Positions 1 through 6,721 of a stretch of DNA of 10,037 nucleotides are shown piece after piece (the stretch's first letter is position 1; each line of letters begins with the position of its first letter). Source of the stretch: CAZEQL01 sp964514415 (GTDB taxonomy: Bacteria > Chloroflexota > Dehalococcoidia > GIF9 > AB-539-J10). The stretch is from assembly GCA_964514415.1 (NCBI GenBank), contig CAZEQL010000040.1, forward strand, positions 1-10,037, read 5' to 3'. Position numbers and translations under genes: made by a program. Below the pieces are notes generated by a model. It made no database searches, was not told where the DNA came from, and saw nothing but the letters and a program-made list of their open reading frames with translations.

Positions 1-38
1 CTTGGGAAGCAAGCACTCTACCGCTGAGTTACACCCGC
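1..38 (-). tRNA. tRNA-Gly (anticodon CCC), 5' half only
   Basis: Read on the minus strand the gene starts at 38 with acceptor GCGGGTG, followed by TA, D-stem ACTC/GAGT, anticodon stem CTTGC and loop TTCCCAA. Loop positions 34-36 are CCC, which reads glycine codon GGG. The window ends at the first base of the 3' anticodon stem, so the T arm, acceptor 3' strand and any encoded CCA cannot be seen. The fold is regular as far as it goes, and a strong promoter lies directly upstream (49-78). Confidence 0.9.
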
Positions 39-48
39 AATTAGTTAT

Positions 49-78
49 ATTATTAAACTAGAGGTATGGTAGTGTCAA
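49..78 (-). promoter_or_regulatory. Sigma70-type promoter of tRNA-Gly
   Basis: On the minus strand a perfect -35 TTGACA (73-78) is separated by 18 bp from AATAAT (49-54, five of six consensus bases). Initiation about 7 nt beyond the -10 box would fall near 42, giving a leader of about 4 nt before the tRNA 5' end at 38. That geometry is typical of tRNA genes. Confidence 0.7.
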
Positions 79-137
79 GGATATCCTTGTTGATGATTCG
101 GCAATATGAGTATATTGAGGCACTGGCTGAAGATATA

Positions 138-1376
138 CTATTCTAGCGGCCTCAATGTTAGCAATTTTCTTGCAATCTGAGGATACTTGGCAATGAAGAG
201 CAATTCGTCCTCGACGAGCGGTTTTTGTGCTTCAACGTTAGCGTATCTTACCAGTTCTAGAATTTCCTTCGCCTCATCGACGTCTTTAAACGATACTGAC
301 ATCTGTCCCATTAGATGTTTGAAGCCTGATATTCCACCATATTCCCCGGAACAAATCTTCCTGCCGGTTTCTACGAGCTCTGGTTCACCTCTACCAAGTT
401 CAGCAAAGTCATATAATTCATAGTTCTGCGGGTCTTTCAACACACCATCAGCATGAATGCCTGAGGCATGAGCGAAGGCATTAGACCCAACGCCGGGCTG
501 GTTTATAGGGATGGGAACTCCAAAAGCATAGCTAGCAAATTTGGCTATTTCCCATACCTTGGATAAGTCGATTGAATTTCCTATGTGATATTTTTCGGCG
601 AATCCCTTAGATTTAGTAACAGCCAAAATTGAAGCTGCAAGGTCAGCATTGCCAGCTCTTTCCCCGATTCCATTGATTGTGGTGTTGGGGTAGGCATCTT
701 GTCCGCCATCTATGGCACCCTTAGCTCCGGCAACAGAATTAGCAACAGCCATCCCCAGGTCACCATGACAGTGAAGCTCTATAGGCATGCCAATATGCTC
801 TGCCAGTGTCTTAGCAGTTTCATAAATGGTAAAGGGGTTGTCATAGCCAAGAGTGTCACAATACCTAAATCTATGAGCTCCATGTTCTTTGGCAGCCGAG
901 GCAAATTTGACCAAGAACTTTATGCTTGTTCTGGAGGCGTCTTCAGCATTTACGCCTATGCTTTCAGCCCCGTGTGCTCGAGCGGCTTCCACAGCGGCAA
1001 CCATCGTTTTTAAGATGTCATCTCTAGTTTTTTTCCCCTGGAACTTACCATTGATCATTTGATCCGATGTGGAGATAGAGAGATTAAGATGTCGAATGCT
1101 TGGAACAAGATTGAATGCTGTTTCCACATCGGAAGCGGTTGCTCTTATCCAACCTCCCAGGCGAATGGGTTGCAAGACACCCATCTCAGCCAGTTCCAAA
1201 TTGGCTTGGAGGTAAAGTGATTCGTGTTTTGTCGTGGGAAAGCCGAATTCGGATTGAAAGATGCCCATCTCGTTGAGATACATATTTATCAGAGTCTTCT
1301 CAAGTTTGGATAGGCCGAGATGTGCAGTTTGAACACCATCACGATTAGTAACATCTATAAAATAAATCTTCGGCAT
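138..1376 (-). CDS. Putative Re-citrate synthase (homocitrate/2-isopropylmalate synthase family)
   Basis: This 412-aa DRE-TIM metallolyase condenses acetyl-CoA with a 2-oxo acid. Visible motifs are DVTNRDGVQ (residues 8-16, with R12 and metal ligand D13), HCHGDLG (202-208, metal ligands H202 and H204), INGIGERAGNADL (234-246) and GSNAFAHASGIHADG (297-311). There is no C-terminal LeuA regulatory domain: the protein is too short for one. The opening DVTNRDGVQ and the GWIRA stretch (75-79) differ from the DTTLRDGEQ style of LeuA and resemble the Re-citrate synthase of Dehalococcoides, which lacks ordinary Si-citrate synthase. I infer it makes citrate from oxaloacetate for glutamate synthesis. 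Homocitrate or citramalate synthase remain alternatives. The ATG start at 1376 fits the family N-terminus; upstream only a weak GGGA about 11 nt away resembles a ribosome site. The neighbouring divergent argC also serves glutamate-derived biosynthesis. Confidence 0.78.
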   Translation of the reverse strand: MPKIYFIDVTNRDGVQTAHLGLSKLEKTLINMYLNEMGIFQSEFGFPTTKHESLYLQANLELAEMGVLQPIRLGGWIRATASDVETAFNLVPSIRHLNLSISTSDQMINGKFQGKKTRDDILKTMVAAVEAARAHGAESIGVNAEDASRTSIKFLVKFASAAKEHGAHRFRYCDTLGYDNPFTIYETAKTLAEHIGMPIELHCHGDLGMAVANSVAGAKGAIDGGQDAYPNTTINGIGERAGNADLAASILAVTKSKGFAEKYHIGNSIDLSKVWEIAKFASYAFGVPIPINQPGVGSNAFAHASGIHADGVLKDPQNYELYDFAELGRGEPELVETGRKICSGEYGGISGFKHLMGQMSVSFKDVDEAKEILELVRYANVEAQKPLVEDELLFIAKYPQIARKLLTLRPLE

Positions 1377-1490
1377 GCTATTTTAATCCCGACGAAAAAG
1401 TAAGTAGTAGAGTAGCACTATTCCCCGAATATAGTCAAATTGTTGATATGAGGGCACGAGGTTTGGGTCGCTGACCATTGCCATTTGTAG

Positions 1491-1496
1491 TATAAT
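1491..1496 (+). promoter_or_regulatory. -10 box of argC (near-leaderless)
   Basis: A perfect TATAAT stands 14 nt before the argC ATG. Initiation would be near 1503, leaving a leader of about 8 nt (GTAATTTTCT region) with no Shine-Dalgarno sequence. No convincing -35 box is visible at 16-18 bp spacing. Confidence 0.55.
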
Positions 1497-1510
1497 GTGT
1501 GTAATTTTCT

Positions 1511-2554
1511 ATGTCGAAAATAAAAGCTGGTATAATAAACGTTACAGGATATATTGGCGCTGAGTTAGCTCGCTTACTCTATCAACATCCTCAAGTGGAG
1601 CTCGGCACAGTTACAGGACGGAGTGCTGCAGGTCAAAAACTGGGTGATGTTCTTCCTTTCCTCAACGACATCGACCTCTCAATAAAATCTGAGCTTGATA
1701 GCAATATTGATATTGCCTTTTCGGCGATGCCTCACAAGTCAAGTGTAGATGTAGTGCCACCTTTGTTAGAACAAAACATAAAGGTTATCGACGTAAGTGC
1801 CGATTTCAGGTTAAAGGATACCAGAGAATATCCAAAATGGTACGAGTTTACTCATCCGTCACCCGAACTATTGAAAGAAGCAGTTTATGGCTTGCCTGAA
1901 TTGCATCGAGAGGAGATTGCCTCAGCACGCCTGATAGCTAATCCTGGTTGTTATAGCACCGCTGCTATCTTGGCATTGGCGCCGGTAGTCAAGGAAGGTC
2001 TTGTTTACCCCGACATAATAATCGATAGCAAATCAGGTGTTTCTGGCGCTGGTAGAGCCTTGAGTTTGACTACTCATTATTCTGAAATCAATGAAAATAC
2101 ATACGCTTATTCTTTTGAAGGGCATCGCCATCTGCCTGAAATAGAGCAGGAGTTGGCAATGTTAAATTCTGAGCTTGCCCTGGCGATAACCTTTTTACCC
2201 CACCTAGTGCCAATGACACGGGGCATATTAAGTTCCTGTTATGCCAGGCTAAGGGATGATAAACTAGCGATAAATGCCAAAGCCAGGGAAGAACTAAATC
2301 AGCTATATCATGAATTTTATAAAGATGCCCCTTTTATTCGAGTAACAAGTAAACCTCCCCAAACCAAACATGCCTGGGGCAATAACCTTTGCTTTATTTA
2401 CCCTACTGTTGATTTAAAAACAGGGAGACTCATAGTCATCAGTTGTCTTGATAATCTGATAAAGGGAGGCGCAGGGCAGGCAGTTCAAAATATGAATTTG
2501 ATGTTCAATTTACCTGAGACTACAGGGCTTGAAGTTTTAGCTATTTACCCTTAG
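1511..2554 (+). CDS. argC: N-acetyl-gamma-glutamyl-phosphate reductase
   Basis: ArgC reduces N-acetylglutamyl 5-phosphate to the semialdehyde with NADPH, the third step of arginine synthesis in the cytoplasm. The 347-aa length is normal. The N-terminal nucleotide-binding loop is AGIINVTGYIGAEL (6-19), with T12-G13-Y14-I15-G16 in place of the common SGYTG. The catalytic cysteine is C147 in NPGCYST, SKSGVSGAGR (173-182) is the substrate-side loop, and the catalytic histidine is H207 in GHRHLPE. The C-terminal LDNLIKGGAGQAVQNMN (313-329) is the family signature. The start at 1511 gives the correct N-terminus although no ribosome site precedes it; a TATAAT lies 14 nt upstream. No other arg gene is adjacent, so argC is separated from the rest of the pathway in this window. 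tRNA-Glu follows 13 nt after the stop. Confidence 0.96.
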   Translation: MSKIKAGIINVTGYIGAELARLLYQHPQVELGTVTGRSAAGQKLGDVLPFLNDIDLSIKSELDSNIDIAFSAMPHKSSVDVVPPLLEQNIKVIDVSADFRLKDTREYPKWYEFTHPSPELLKEAVYGLPELHREEIASARLIANPGCYSTAAILALAPVVKEGLVYPDIIIDSKSGVSGAGRALSLTTHYSEINENTYAYSFEGHRHLPEIEQELAMLNSELALAITFLPHLVPMTRGILSSCYARLRDDKLAINAKAREELNQLYHEFYKDAPFIRVTSKPPQTKHAWGNNLCFIYPTVDLKTGRLIVISCLDNLIKGGAGQAVQNMNLMFNLPETTGLEVLAIYP

Positions 2555-2557
2555 AAT
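2529..2557 (+). promoter_or_regulatory. Probable tRNA-Glu promoter inside the end of argC
   Basis: TTGAAG (2529-2534, four of six) is spaced exactly 17 bp from TAGAAT (2552-2557, five of six). Initiation would be near 2564, about 4 nt before the tRNA, the same geometry as at tRNA-Gly. The argC stop codon TAG (2552-2554) is the first half of the -10 box. Confidence 0.5.
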
Positions 2558-2567
2558 GTCTAGTATT

Positions 2568-2641
2568 GCCCTCATCGTCTAGTGGCCTAGGACACCAGCC
2601 TTTCAAGCTGAAGATCAGGGGTTCGAATCCCCTTGGGGGCA
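2568..2641 (+). tRNA. tRNA-Glu (anticodon TTC)
   Basis: The 74-nt cloverleaf has acceptor GCCCTCA/TGGGGGC with one T-G pair, D-stem GTCT/GGAC, anticodon loop CTTTCAA with TTC at 2602-2604, and T-arm AGGGG-TTCGAAT-CCCCT. The discriminator is A2641. CCA is not encoded. The pair at the top of the anticodon stem (C27-A43) is mismatched, which may be a minor decay or natural variation. Its 3' portion lies opposite the end of a degraded nitroreductase frame on the minus strand. Confidence 0.95.
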
Positions 2642-2994
2642 TTTTCCTTTTGGCCATAACTTTCATAGAATACCATTTCAGAAAGCTCTTTCCTTGGCGG
2701 TGCTTTTCCTTCCTTCTCGGAATAACCTGAAGGTGTCATCTCTACCACAGCTACACCCTGGGGCACATTTAAAAACTGAGCAGCTTTTTGTGCATCAAAA
2801 GCCCCAACATGTACAGTCCCTAGCCCAAGTGAGTAAGTAGCTTGAACTACTACAAACCTACAACACTGAGTATTAGCCCAAGAAGGTGCACAGCGAGCCG
2901 CTTCCAAAACGTTGTTTATTTTTCCCTCAGCCACAGGCTCAGATTTGTAATGACGAATGCTATGCCTTGTGCTTATCGCTTTAAGCACGTCCAT
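2587..2994 (-). pseudogene. Nitroreductase-family remnant, internally deleted and running into antisense tRNA
   Basis: The N-terminus (MDVLKAISTRHSIRHYKSEP, APSWANTQ at 37-43) and the C-terminal block (SLGLGTVHVGAFDAQKAA at 55-72, APPRKELSEMVFY at 98-110) belong to the FMN-dependent nitroreductase family. Full-length members have roughly 75-85 residues between RFVVV and SLGLGT; here the two blocks join directly near residue 51 (about base 2840), in frame. Residues 118-135 (GIRTPDLQLERLVS and just before it) are antisense translation of tRNA-Glu, so the original stop is gone. The missing middle carries part of the fold around FMN and the dimer interface, so I infer loss of function. The start is well supported: AAAGGAGGT lies 7 nt before the ATG. 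It sits 86 bp downstream of pcm on the same strand. A new short functional protein is possible but less likely. Confidence 0.75.
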
Positions 2995-3001
2995 GGCTTT
3001 T

Positions 3002-3010
3002 ACCTCCTTT
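3002..3010 (-). promoter_or_regulatory. Shine-Dalgarno of the nitroreductase remnant
   Basis: AAAGGAGGT, a near-perfect match to the 16S tail, is 7 nt upstream of the ATG. Its survival suggests that the damage to the gene is recent or that translation initiation is still used. Confidence 0.7.
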
Positions 3011-3080
3011 TGAGCTCTTCGGAATCAAATGCCATTAAATTATTTAGTTGCTTCTTTTTTTAGAAGCGAAGCTCGCAGGT

Positions 3081-3719
3081 TTATTCTTTCCAAGCACCTT
3101 CACCAATAAGCGGCACAAAATAGCAGCCACCTAAGTTTTCCACTTTGTTTCCTTTCTTCCTTTTGGTAACTTTCAGCAGTTCCTGTTGCCAGCGAGAGCC
3201 TACAGGGATTACCAACCGCCCATTCCATGATAGCTGGTCTAACAGGATCTGGGGAACACTGGGAGCGCCAGCGGAAACTATGATAGCATCATAGGGTGCT
3301 CCTTGTGACCAACCTAGAGTCTTGCCAGCAAGGTGAACTTCAATATTGGAGTAGCCGAGTTTTTCTAAAATGCGCTTAGCCGCTTCCATCAATTCAGGTA
3401 TGCATTCTATGGTGATTACTTGCTTAGCTAATTCAGTTAATATAGCTGCTTCATAGCCACTTCCGGTGCCCAACTCGAGCACCTTTTCATTGCCCTTGAG
3501 TTCTAAAGCTTGTATCATCAGAGCTACGATAAAAGGTTGGGAAATGGTTTGCCCAAAACCAATGCTTAATGGTTTGTCGTCATAAGCAGCATAGCGATAC
3601 TCTTGGGGTACAAAGGATTCGCGTGGAACGCAATGCATAGCTTCAACCACACGCCTATCTTCAATTGCATGGTTAAGAAATTTAAGCAAGTTGGCTTTTG
3701 CTGTCTCTAAATCCACCAC
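3081..3719 (-). CDS. pcm: Protein-L-isoaspartate O-methyltransferase
   Basis: The enzyme methylates isoaspartyl residues in damaged proteins with S-adenosylmethionine, starting their repair. The 212 residues contain DRRVVEAMHCVPRESFVP (21-38), GQTISQP (56-62, with the active-site serine S60), the SAM-binding motif I VLELGTGSGY (80-89), APYDAIIVSAGAP (141-153) and GRLVIPVG (167-174), all in family order. The common GDG after motif II is replaced by AGKT (131-134), a mild deviation. The start is ambiguous: two GTG codons in tandem (3719 and 3716), with no good ribosome site. The nearest GAGG is about 22 nt away inside the end of the upstream gene, so translation may be coupled to it. It lies 19 bp after the 79-aa membrane protein gene and probably shares its transcript with xerC. 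Confidence 0.93.
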   Translation of the reverse strand: MVDLETAKANLLKFLNHAIEDRRVVEAMHCVPRESFVPQEYRYAAYDDKPLSIGFGQTISQPFIVALMIQALELKGNEKVLELGTGSGYEAAILTELAKQVITIECIPELMEAAKRILEKLGYSNIEVHLAGKTLGWSQGAPYDAIIVSAGAPSVPQILLDQLSWNGRLVIPVGSRWQQELLKVTKRKKGNKVENLGGCYFVPLIGEGAWKE

Positions 3720-3738
3720 CGTTCAGCAACTAAAAAGG

Positions 3739-3978
3739 TTACCTCAAAACAAAGGATAGCACTATAAGAATTATGATCATTGCTCCAGCAAGGATACCGA
3801 TGTAGCGTAGCTCAGGCATCATATGTTGGTAGCGAGGAGCTTGAGCCTCGGGAGGTATCTTGGCTGGCGATTGAGGCTTAGCGATCAGTGGGTTGAGTTG
3901 TTGGGAAGGGCTCACCTGTATCGCCTTTGCTGCTTTGGCACGGTGTTTAGCTTTAGTGTGACGTGTTTTTTTTGCCAT
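3739..3978 (-). CDS. Small basic protein with one C-terminal membrane helix, unknown function
   Basis: I do not recognise this 79-aa protein. The first 20 residues are very basic (MAKKTRHTKAKHRAKAAKA). A Pro/Gln-rich linker follows (about 21-50). Residues about 58-78 form a strongly hydrophobic helix (YIGILAGAMIIILIVLSFVL) ending in a single arginine. The arrangement suggests a tail-anchored protein with its positive N-terminus in the cytoplasm, perhaps touching nucleic acid or the membrane surface. The ATG at 3978 is supported by GAGGT 7 nt upstream. That site overlaps the xerC stop codon, so the two genes are tightly linked, 5 bp apart, and pcm follows after 19 bp. The SecE-like layout (short, one C-terminal helix) was considered, but no SecE motif is seen. 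Confidence 0.75.
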   Translation of the reverse strand: MAKKTRHTKAKHRAKAAKAIQVSPSQQLNPLIAKPQSPAKIPPEAQAPRYQHMMPELRYIGILAGAMIIILIVLSFVLR

Positions 3979-3983
3979 TATTA

Positions 3984-4838
3984 TTACCTCGGTGAGGGAG
4001 GGGAATGCTTGTAAATTCTAGTGCTCGAAATATAGGTATGTCCTAGAAGTTGTTGGATGGAACGAAGATCGGCACCTGTTTGTAATTTGTATTCAGCAAA
4101 GCTATGACGCAGGGTATGAGGCGTGATTTTGGTGCCCAAGTCAGCTTTGGAGGCGTAGTTCTTAATAATCTGCCAAAATCCCTGCCGGGTAAGCCGCTTG
4201 CCACATCGATTAAGAAACATCGCCTCTTCCTTTTCATCATATAATAAATCCAGCCTATCCCCTTCAAAGAAATTTTTCAATAGTTGACTCATGTGATGGT
4301 CAAAGGGGATTTGCCTTTTAGAACTGCCATGAACGCAATGTACACAATTCCGCTCTAAATCAATATCTTTAATATTTAAGGAGACTAGTTCGCTTACACG
4401 TAAGCCGGTGGCGTGAAGTAATTCTAGCATTACCACGTCTCTTTTGGCTTCGGGAGAGGATAGTTTTGCTGGCTCTGCCAACAAGCGTTGATATTCGGAT
4501 AAAGACAAGAACTTGGGGGTATGCTTGCTAACTTGAGGAGAAATCAAACCCTGTGTTGGATTTTCTTTCAGCCTCCCTGAAGCAACCATGAATCTGAAAA
4601 AGGATTTAACTGAAGCCACCTTGCGAGCTGTTGTAGCTAAGGAGTACCTCTTTTCTCTAAGGTTAAGTAAATAGCCTTTCAAAAGCTCACTGCTCGACCT
4701 GATTATTCCTTTTGCCCTCTCGTCCTCACTGTAAGCCATCAACTGATTCAAATCATTGCGATAAGCGGCCAAGGTGTTCTGTGAACAATTTTTCTTCGTA
4801 GCTAGATACCCAAGGAAAGCATTAACATCTTCCTTCAT
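3984..4838 (-). CDS. Tyrosine recombinase, XerC/XerD type, with a short C-terminus
   Basis: This is a 284-aa site-specific recombinase that cuts and joins DNA through a tyrosine. The N-terminal core-binding (SAM-like) domain spans about 1-90 and the catalytic domain about 105-284. All catalytic residues are visible: R147 (ATGLRVSEL), K174 (GSSKRQIP), H241 and R244 (HTLRHSF), H267 (LLGH) and nucleophile Y276 (STRIYKH). Only 8 residues follow the tyrosine, whereas chromosomal XerC/XerD usually have 20 or so that form the helix donated to the neighbouring subunit. By family it would resolve chromosome dimers at dif, but no dif site is evident here and it may be another Xer-type enzyme. The ATG at 4838 has no Shine-Dalgarno sequence; TAAAAT lies 8 nt upstream. 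It leads the small membrane protein and pcm, and diverges from uvrC. Confidence 0.9.
   Translation of the reverse strand: MKEDVNAFLGYLATKKNCSQNTLAAYRNDLNQLMAYSEDERAKGIIRSSSELLKGYLLNLREKRYSLATTARKVASVKSFFRFMVASGRLKENPTQGLISPQVSKHTPKFLSLSEYQRLLAEPAKLSSPEAKRDVVMLELLHATGLRVSELVSLNIKDIDLERNCVHCVHGSSKRQIPFDHHMSQLLKNFFEGDRLDLLYDEKEEAMFLNRCGKRLTRQGFWQIIKNYASKADLGTKITPHTLRHSFAEYKLQTGADLRSIQQLLGHTYISSTRIYKHSPPSPR
3986..3990 (-). promoter_or_regulatory. Shine-Dalgarno of the 79-aa gene, overlapping the xerC stop
   Basis: GAGGT is 7 nt before the ATG at 3978 and shares one base with the xerC TAA (3984-3986). It decides the start and implies translational coupling between the two genes. Confidence 0.6.
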
Positions 4839-4846
4839 TAGATGTT

Positions 4847-4852
4847 ATTTTA
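4847..4852 (-). promoter_or_regulatory. Possible -10 box of xerC (leaderless)
   Basis: On the minus strand TAAAAT (five of six consensus bases) ends 8 nt before the ATG at 4838, so initiation would fall within a base or two of the start codon. No good -35 box is visible. The site lies within the 71-bp space shared with the uvrC promoter. Confidence 0.35.
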
Positions 4853-4871
4853 ACATATAACTCAAACTTTT

Positions 4872-4900
4872 TTGTCCCTATTCAAGCATCCTGCTACAAT
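4872..4900 (+). promoter_or_regulatory. uvrC promoter, leaderless geometry
   Basis: TTGTCC (4872-4877, four of six) is spaced 17 bp from TACAAT (4895-4900, five of six). Only 9 nt separate the -10 box from the GTG at 4910, so the transcript would begin at or within about 3 nt of the start codon. No Shine-Dalgarno sequence is present. Confidence 0.55.
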
Positions 4901-4909
4901 AAATTTACC

Positions 4910-6721
4910 GTGAAAGCTCAACTGGAAGAACAATTAAAAGTTTTGCCGTCAAGTACAGGGGTTTATTTATTTAAGGATAAGCAAGGCAAAGTTATTTACG
5001 TAGGTAAAGCTGCCAATCTGAGCAGTCGAGTGAAAAGCTATTTCGGTGTCCCCAGTAAATTACCATCGAGGATTCAGCAACTGGTATCGAGGATAGATGA
5101 TTTTGAATTTGTGGTTACAAGTTCTGAGCAAGAGGCACTTCTTTTGGAATGTAACATGATAAAAAAGTACTATCCTAGATACAACGTGCGCCTTAAAGAC
5201 AGCAAGACCTTCCCTTACCTCAAGATAAATGTTAATGAAGATTGGCCATCTGTTTGCGTTACTCGCCGTTTCCAAAAAGATGGAGCTAGATATTTCGGAC
5301 CTTTCGCCAGCGCTGGAGCAGTGCGTAAAACTTTAAAAATGATAAAGAAAATATTTCCCTTTCGCTCTTGTAATAAGCCTATTGATGGTAAGGATAAACG
5401 CCCTTGTCTGGAATACTATATTCATCGTTGCCTTGGACCATGTATTGGGGCTGTGAGTAGACAAGAATATCAAGAGGTAATAGACCAGGTTATCTTATTT
5501 TTAGAAGGTAAACAGGAGCTAGTACTTTGTGAATTAAACCGTAAGATGAGAGTCTCAGCGCAGCAACTTCAATTTGAAAGGGCAGCTTTGCTTCGTGACC
5601 AAATTCAAGCAATAGAGAAGGTCATAGAAGGTCAGAAGATTGCTGTAGTCCTAAAAGGTGAGCAAGATGTTATTGCTCTGGCACAGGATAATGGACAGGC
5701 GATTATAGAGGTTTTCTTTATTCGTAATAATAAACTTATTGGGCGAAACCACTTCATTATGGAAGGCGTTTGTAATGAGCCTCCGAGTCATGTAGTGACA
5801 AATTTTGTAGAGCAATACTATGCTTCAACTTCATATATACCACCTTTAATATTGCTTCAATATCCTGTAGATGAAATGTCTGTGCTTTCTGATTGGCTTA
5901 AACAACAAAGAGGAAGCAGTGTAAAACTCCAGGTGCCCCAAAGAGGTGCTAAAAAACAACTGGTAAATATGGTAGCTGGGAACGCTGGTAAAAGCTTACA
6001 GCTAGTTAAAGCCAAGCAAATGAGTTCGGAATCTGTGCTTTCTGCTTTGCACGAGCTAAAAGATAGACTTTGTTTGCCACAGATACCGCTGCGAATAGAG
6101 TGCTATGATGTTTCCAATATTCAGGGTGCCTTGGCTGTGGGCAGTATGGTTGTTTTGGAGAAAGGCCTGCCCAAACCAGCTCATTATCGCCGTTTTCGAA
6201 TTAAAACGGTGGCCGGCGTTGACGATTATGCCATGATTCGGGAGACGTTAAAGCGGCGTTTCAAAAGGGGTGTGGTTGGAGAAGGTAGCTGGGCAATCGT
6301 TCCCGACCTTGTCCTTATCGATGGGGGTAGAGGGCATCTTAATGCTGCTTTGGAAGTAAGGCTCGAATTGGGGATGGATTCTATTCCTATGGCTAGCTTG
6401 GCTAAGGAAAATGAGGATGTCTTCATACCTGGTCGATCTAGCCCGGTAGGTTTACCTAAAGATTCCCTTGCTCTTCATTTGCTTCAAAGGGCAAGGGATG
6501 AGGCACACCGCTTCGCTATTAGTTACCATCAGAAGCTGCGAGGCAGAGAGGCTGTTATTTCTATTCTGGATAATATTCCCGGCATTGGTCCAAAGCGAAA
6601 GAAGGAGCTAATAAGGAGATTTGGCTCGATTGAAGCCATTAAAGAAGCCTCGCCGGAAGAACTCAGCCAAACAGAGAGCATGACTTTAGCTCTGGCTCAA
6701 AAAGTCAAGCAACATTTATAA
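4910..6721 (+). CDS. uvrC: Excinuclease ABC subunit C
   Basis: UvrC makes both incisions around bulky DNA lesions after UvrA/UvrB recognition. The 603 residues show the whole architecture: GIY-YIG nuclease domain (about 12-95, GVYLFKD at 17-23 and VIYVGKA at 28-34); a cysteine cluster C154, C166, C174, C178 with the spacing reported for the UvrC iron-sulphur site; UVR motif binding UvrB (about 200-240); RNase H-like nuclease domain (about 370-545, with D400 in IECYDVSNIQG, D471 in LVLIDGGRGHLNAA and H533 in RDEAHRF); and helix-hairpin-helix motifs at about 553-603 (DNIPGIGPKRKKEL). The GTG start at 4910 gives the standard N-terminus and has no ribosome site, only a promoter at leaderless distance. 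The last 17 nt overlap the end of the convergent DUF72 gene. uvrA and uvrB are not in the window. Confidence 0.98.
   Translation: MKAQLEEQLKVLPSSTGVYLFKDKQGKVIYVGKAANLSSRVKSYFGVPSKLPSRIQQLVSRIDDFEFVVTSSEQEALLLECNMIKKYYPRYNVRLKDSKTFPYLKINVNEDWPSVCVTRRFQKDGARYFGPFASAGAVRKTLKMIKKIFPFRSCNKPIDGKDKRPCLEYYIHRCLGPCIGAVSRQEYQEVIDQVILFLEGKQELVLCELNRKMRVSAQQLQFERAALLRDQIQAIEKVIEGQKIAVVLKGEQDVIALAQDNGQAIIEVFFIRNNKLIGRNHFIMEGVCNEPPSHVVTNFVEQYYASTSYIPPLILLQYPVDEMSVLSDWLKQQRGSSVKLQVPQRGAKKQLVNMVAGNAGKSLQLVKAKQMSSESVLSALHELKDRLCLPQIPLRIECYDVSNIQGALAVGSMVVLEKGLPKPAHYRRFRIKTVAGVDDYAMIRETLKRRFKRGVVGEGSWAIVPDLVLIDGGRGHLNAALEVRLELGMDSIPMASLAKENEDVFIPGRSSPVGLPKDSLALHLLQRARDEAHRFAISYHQKLRGREAVISILDNIPGIGPKRKKELIRRFGSIEAIKEASPEELSQTESMTLALAQKVKQHL

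Noticed and set aside
102..117. Inverted repeat CAATAT-GAGT-ATATTG after the citrate synthase gene
   Set aside because: Six A/T-rich pairs with a 4-nt loop and no T tract on either strand. Too weak to call as a terminator or operator.
2587..2641. C-terminal GIRTPDLQLERLVS as a genuine protein tail
   Set aside because: This is antisense translation of tRNA-Glu, a familiar artefact in predicted proteins, and has no counterpart in nitroreductases.
3050..3067. Hairpin GCTTCT-TTTTTT-AGAAGC between pcm and the nitroreductase remnant
   Set aside because: The stem is 6 bp and the T run is the loop, not the tail. Neither strand shows a T tract after the stem, so terminator function is not supported.
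4751..4775. TCATTGCGATAAGCGG in the xerC gene as a further repeat copy
   Set aside because: It shares only CATTGCGA with the repeat word and falls in well-conserved recombinase coding sequence, so it is most likely chance.
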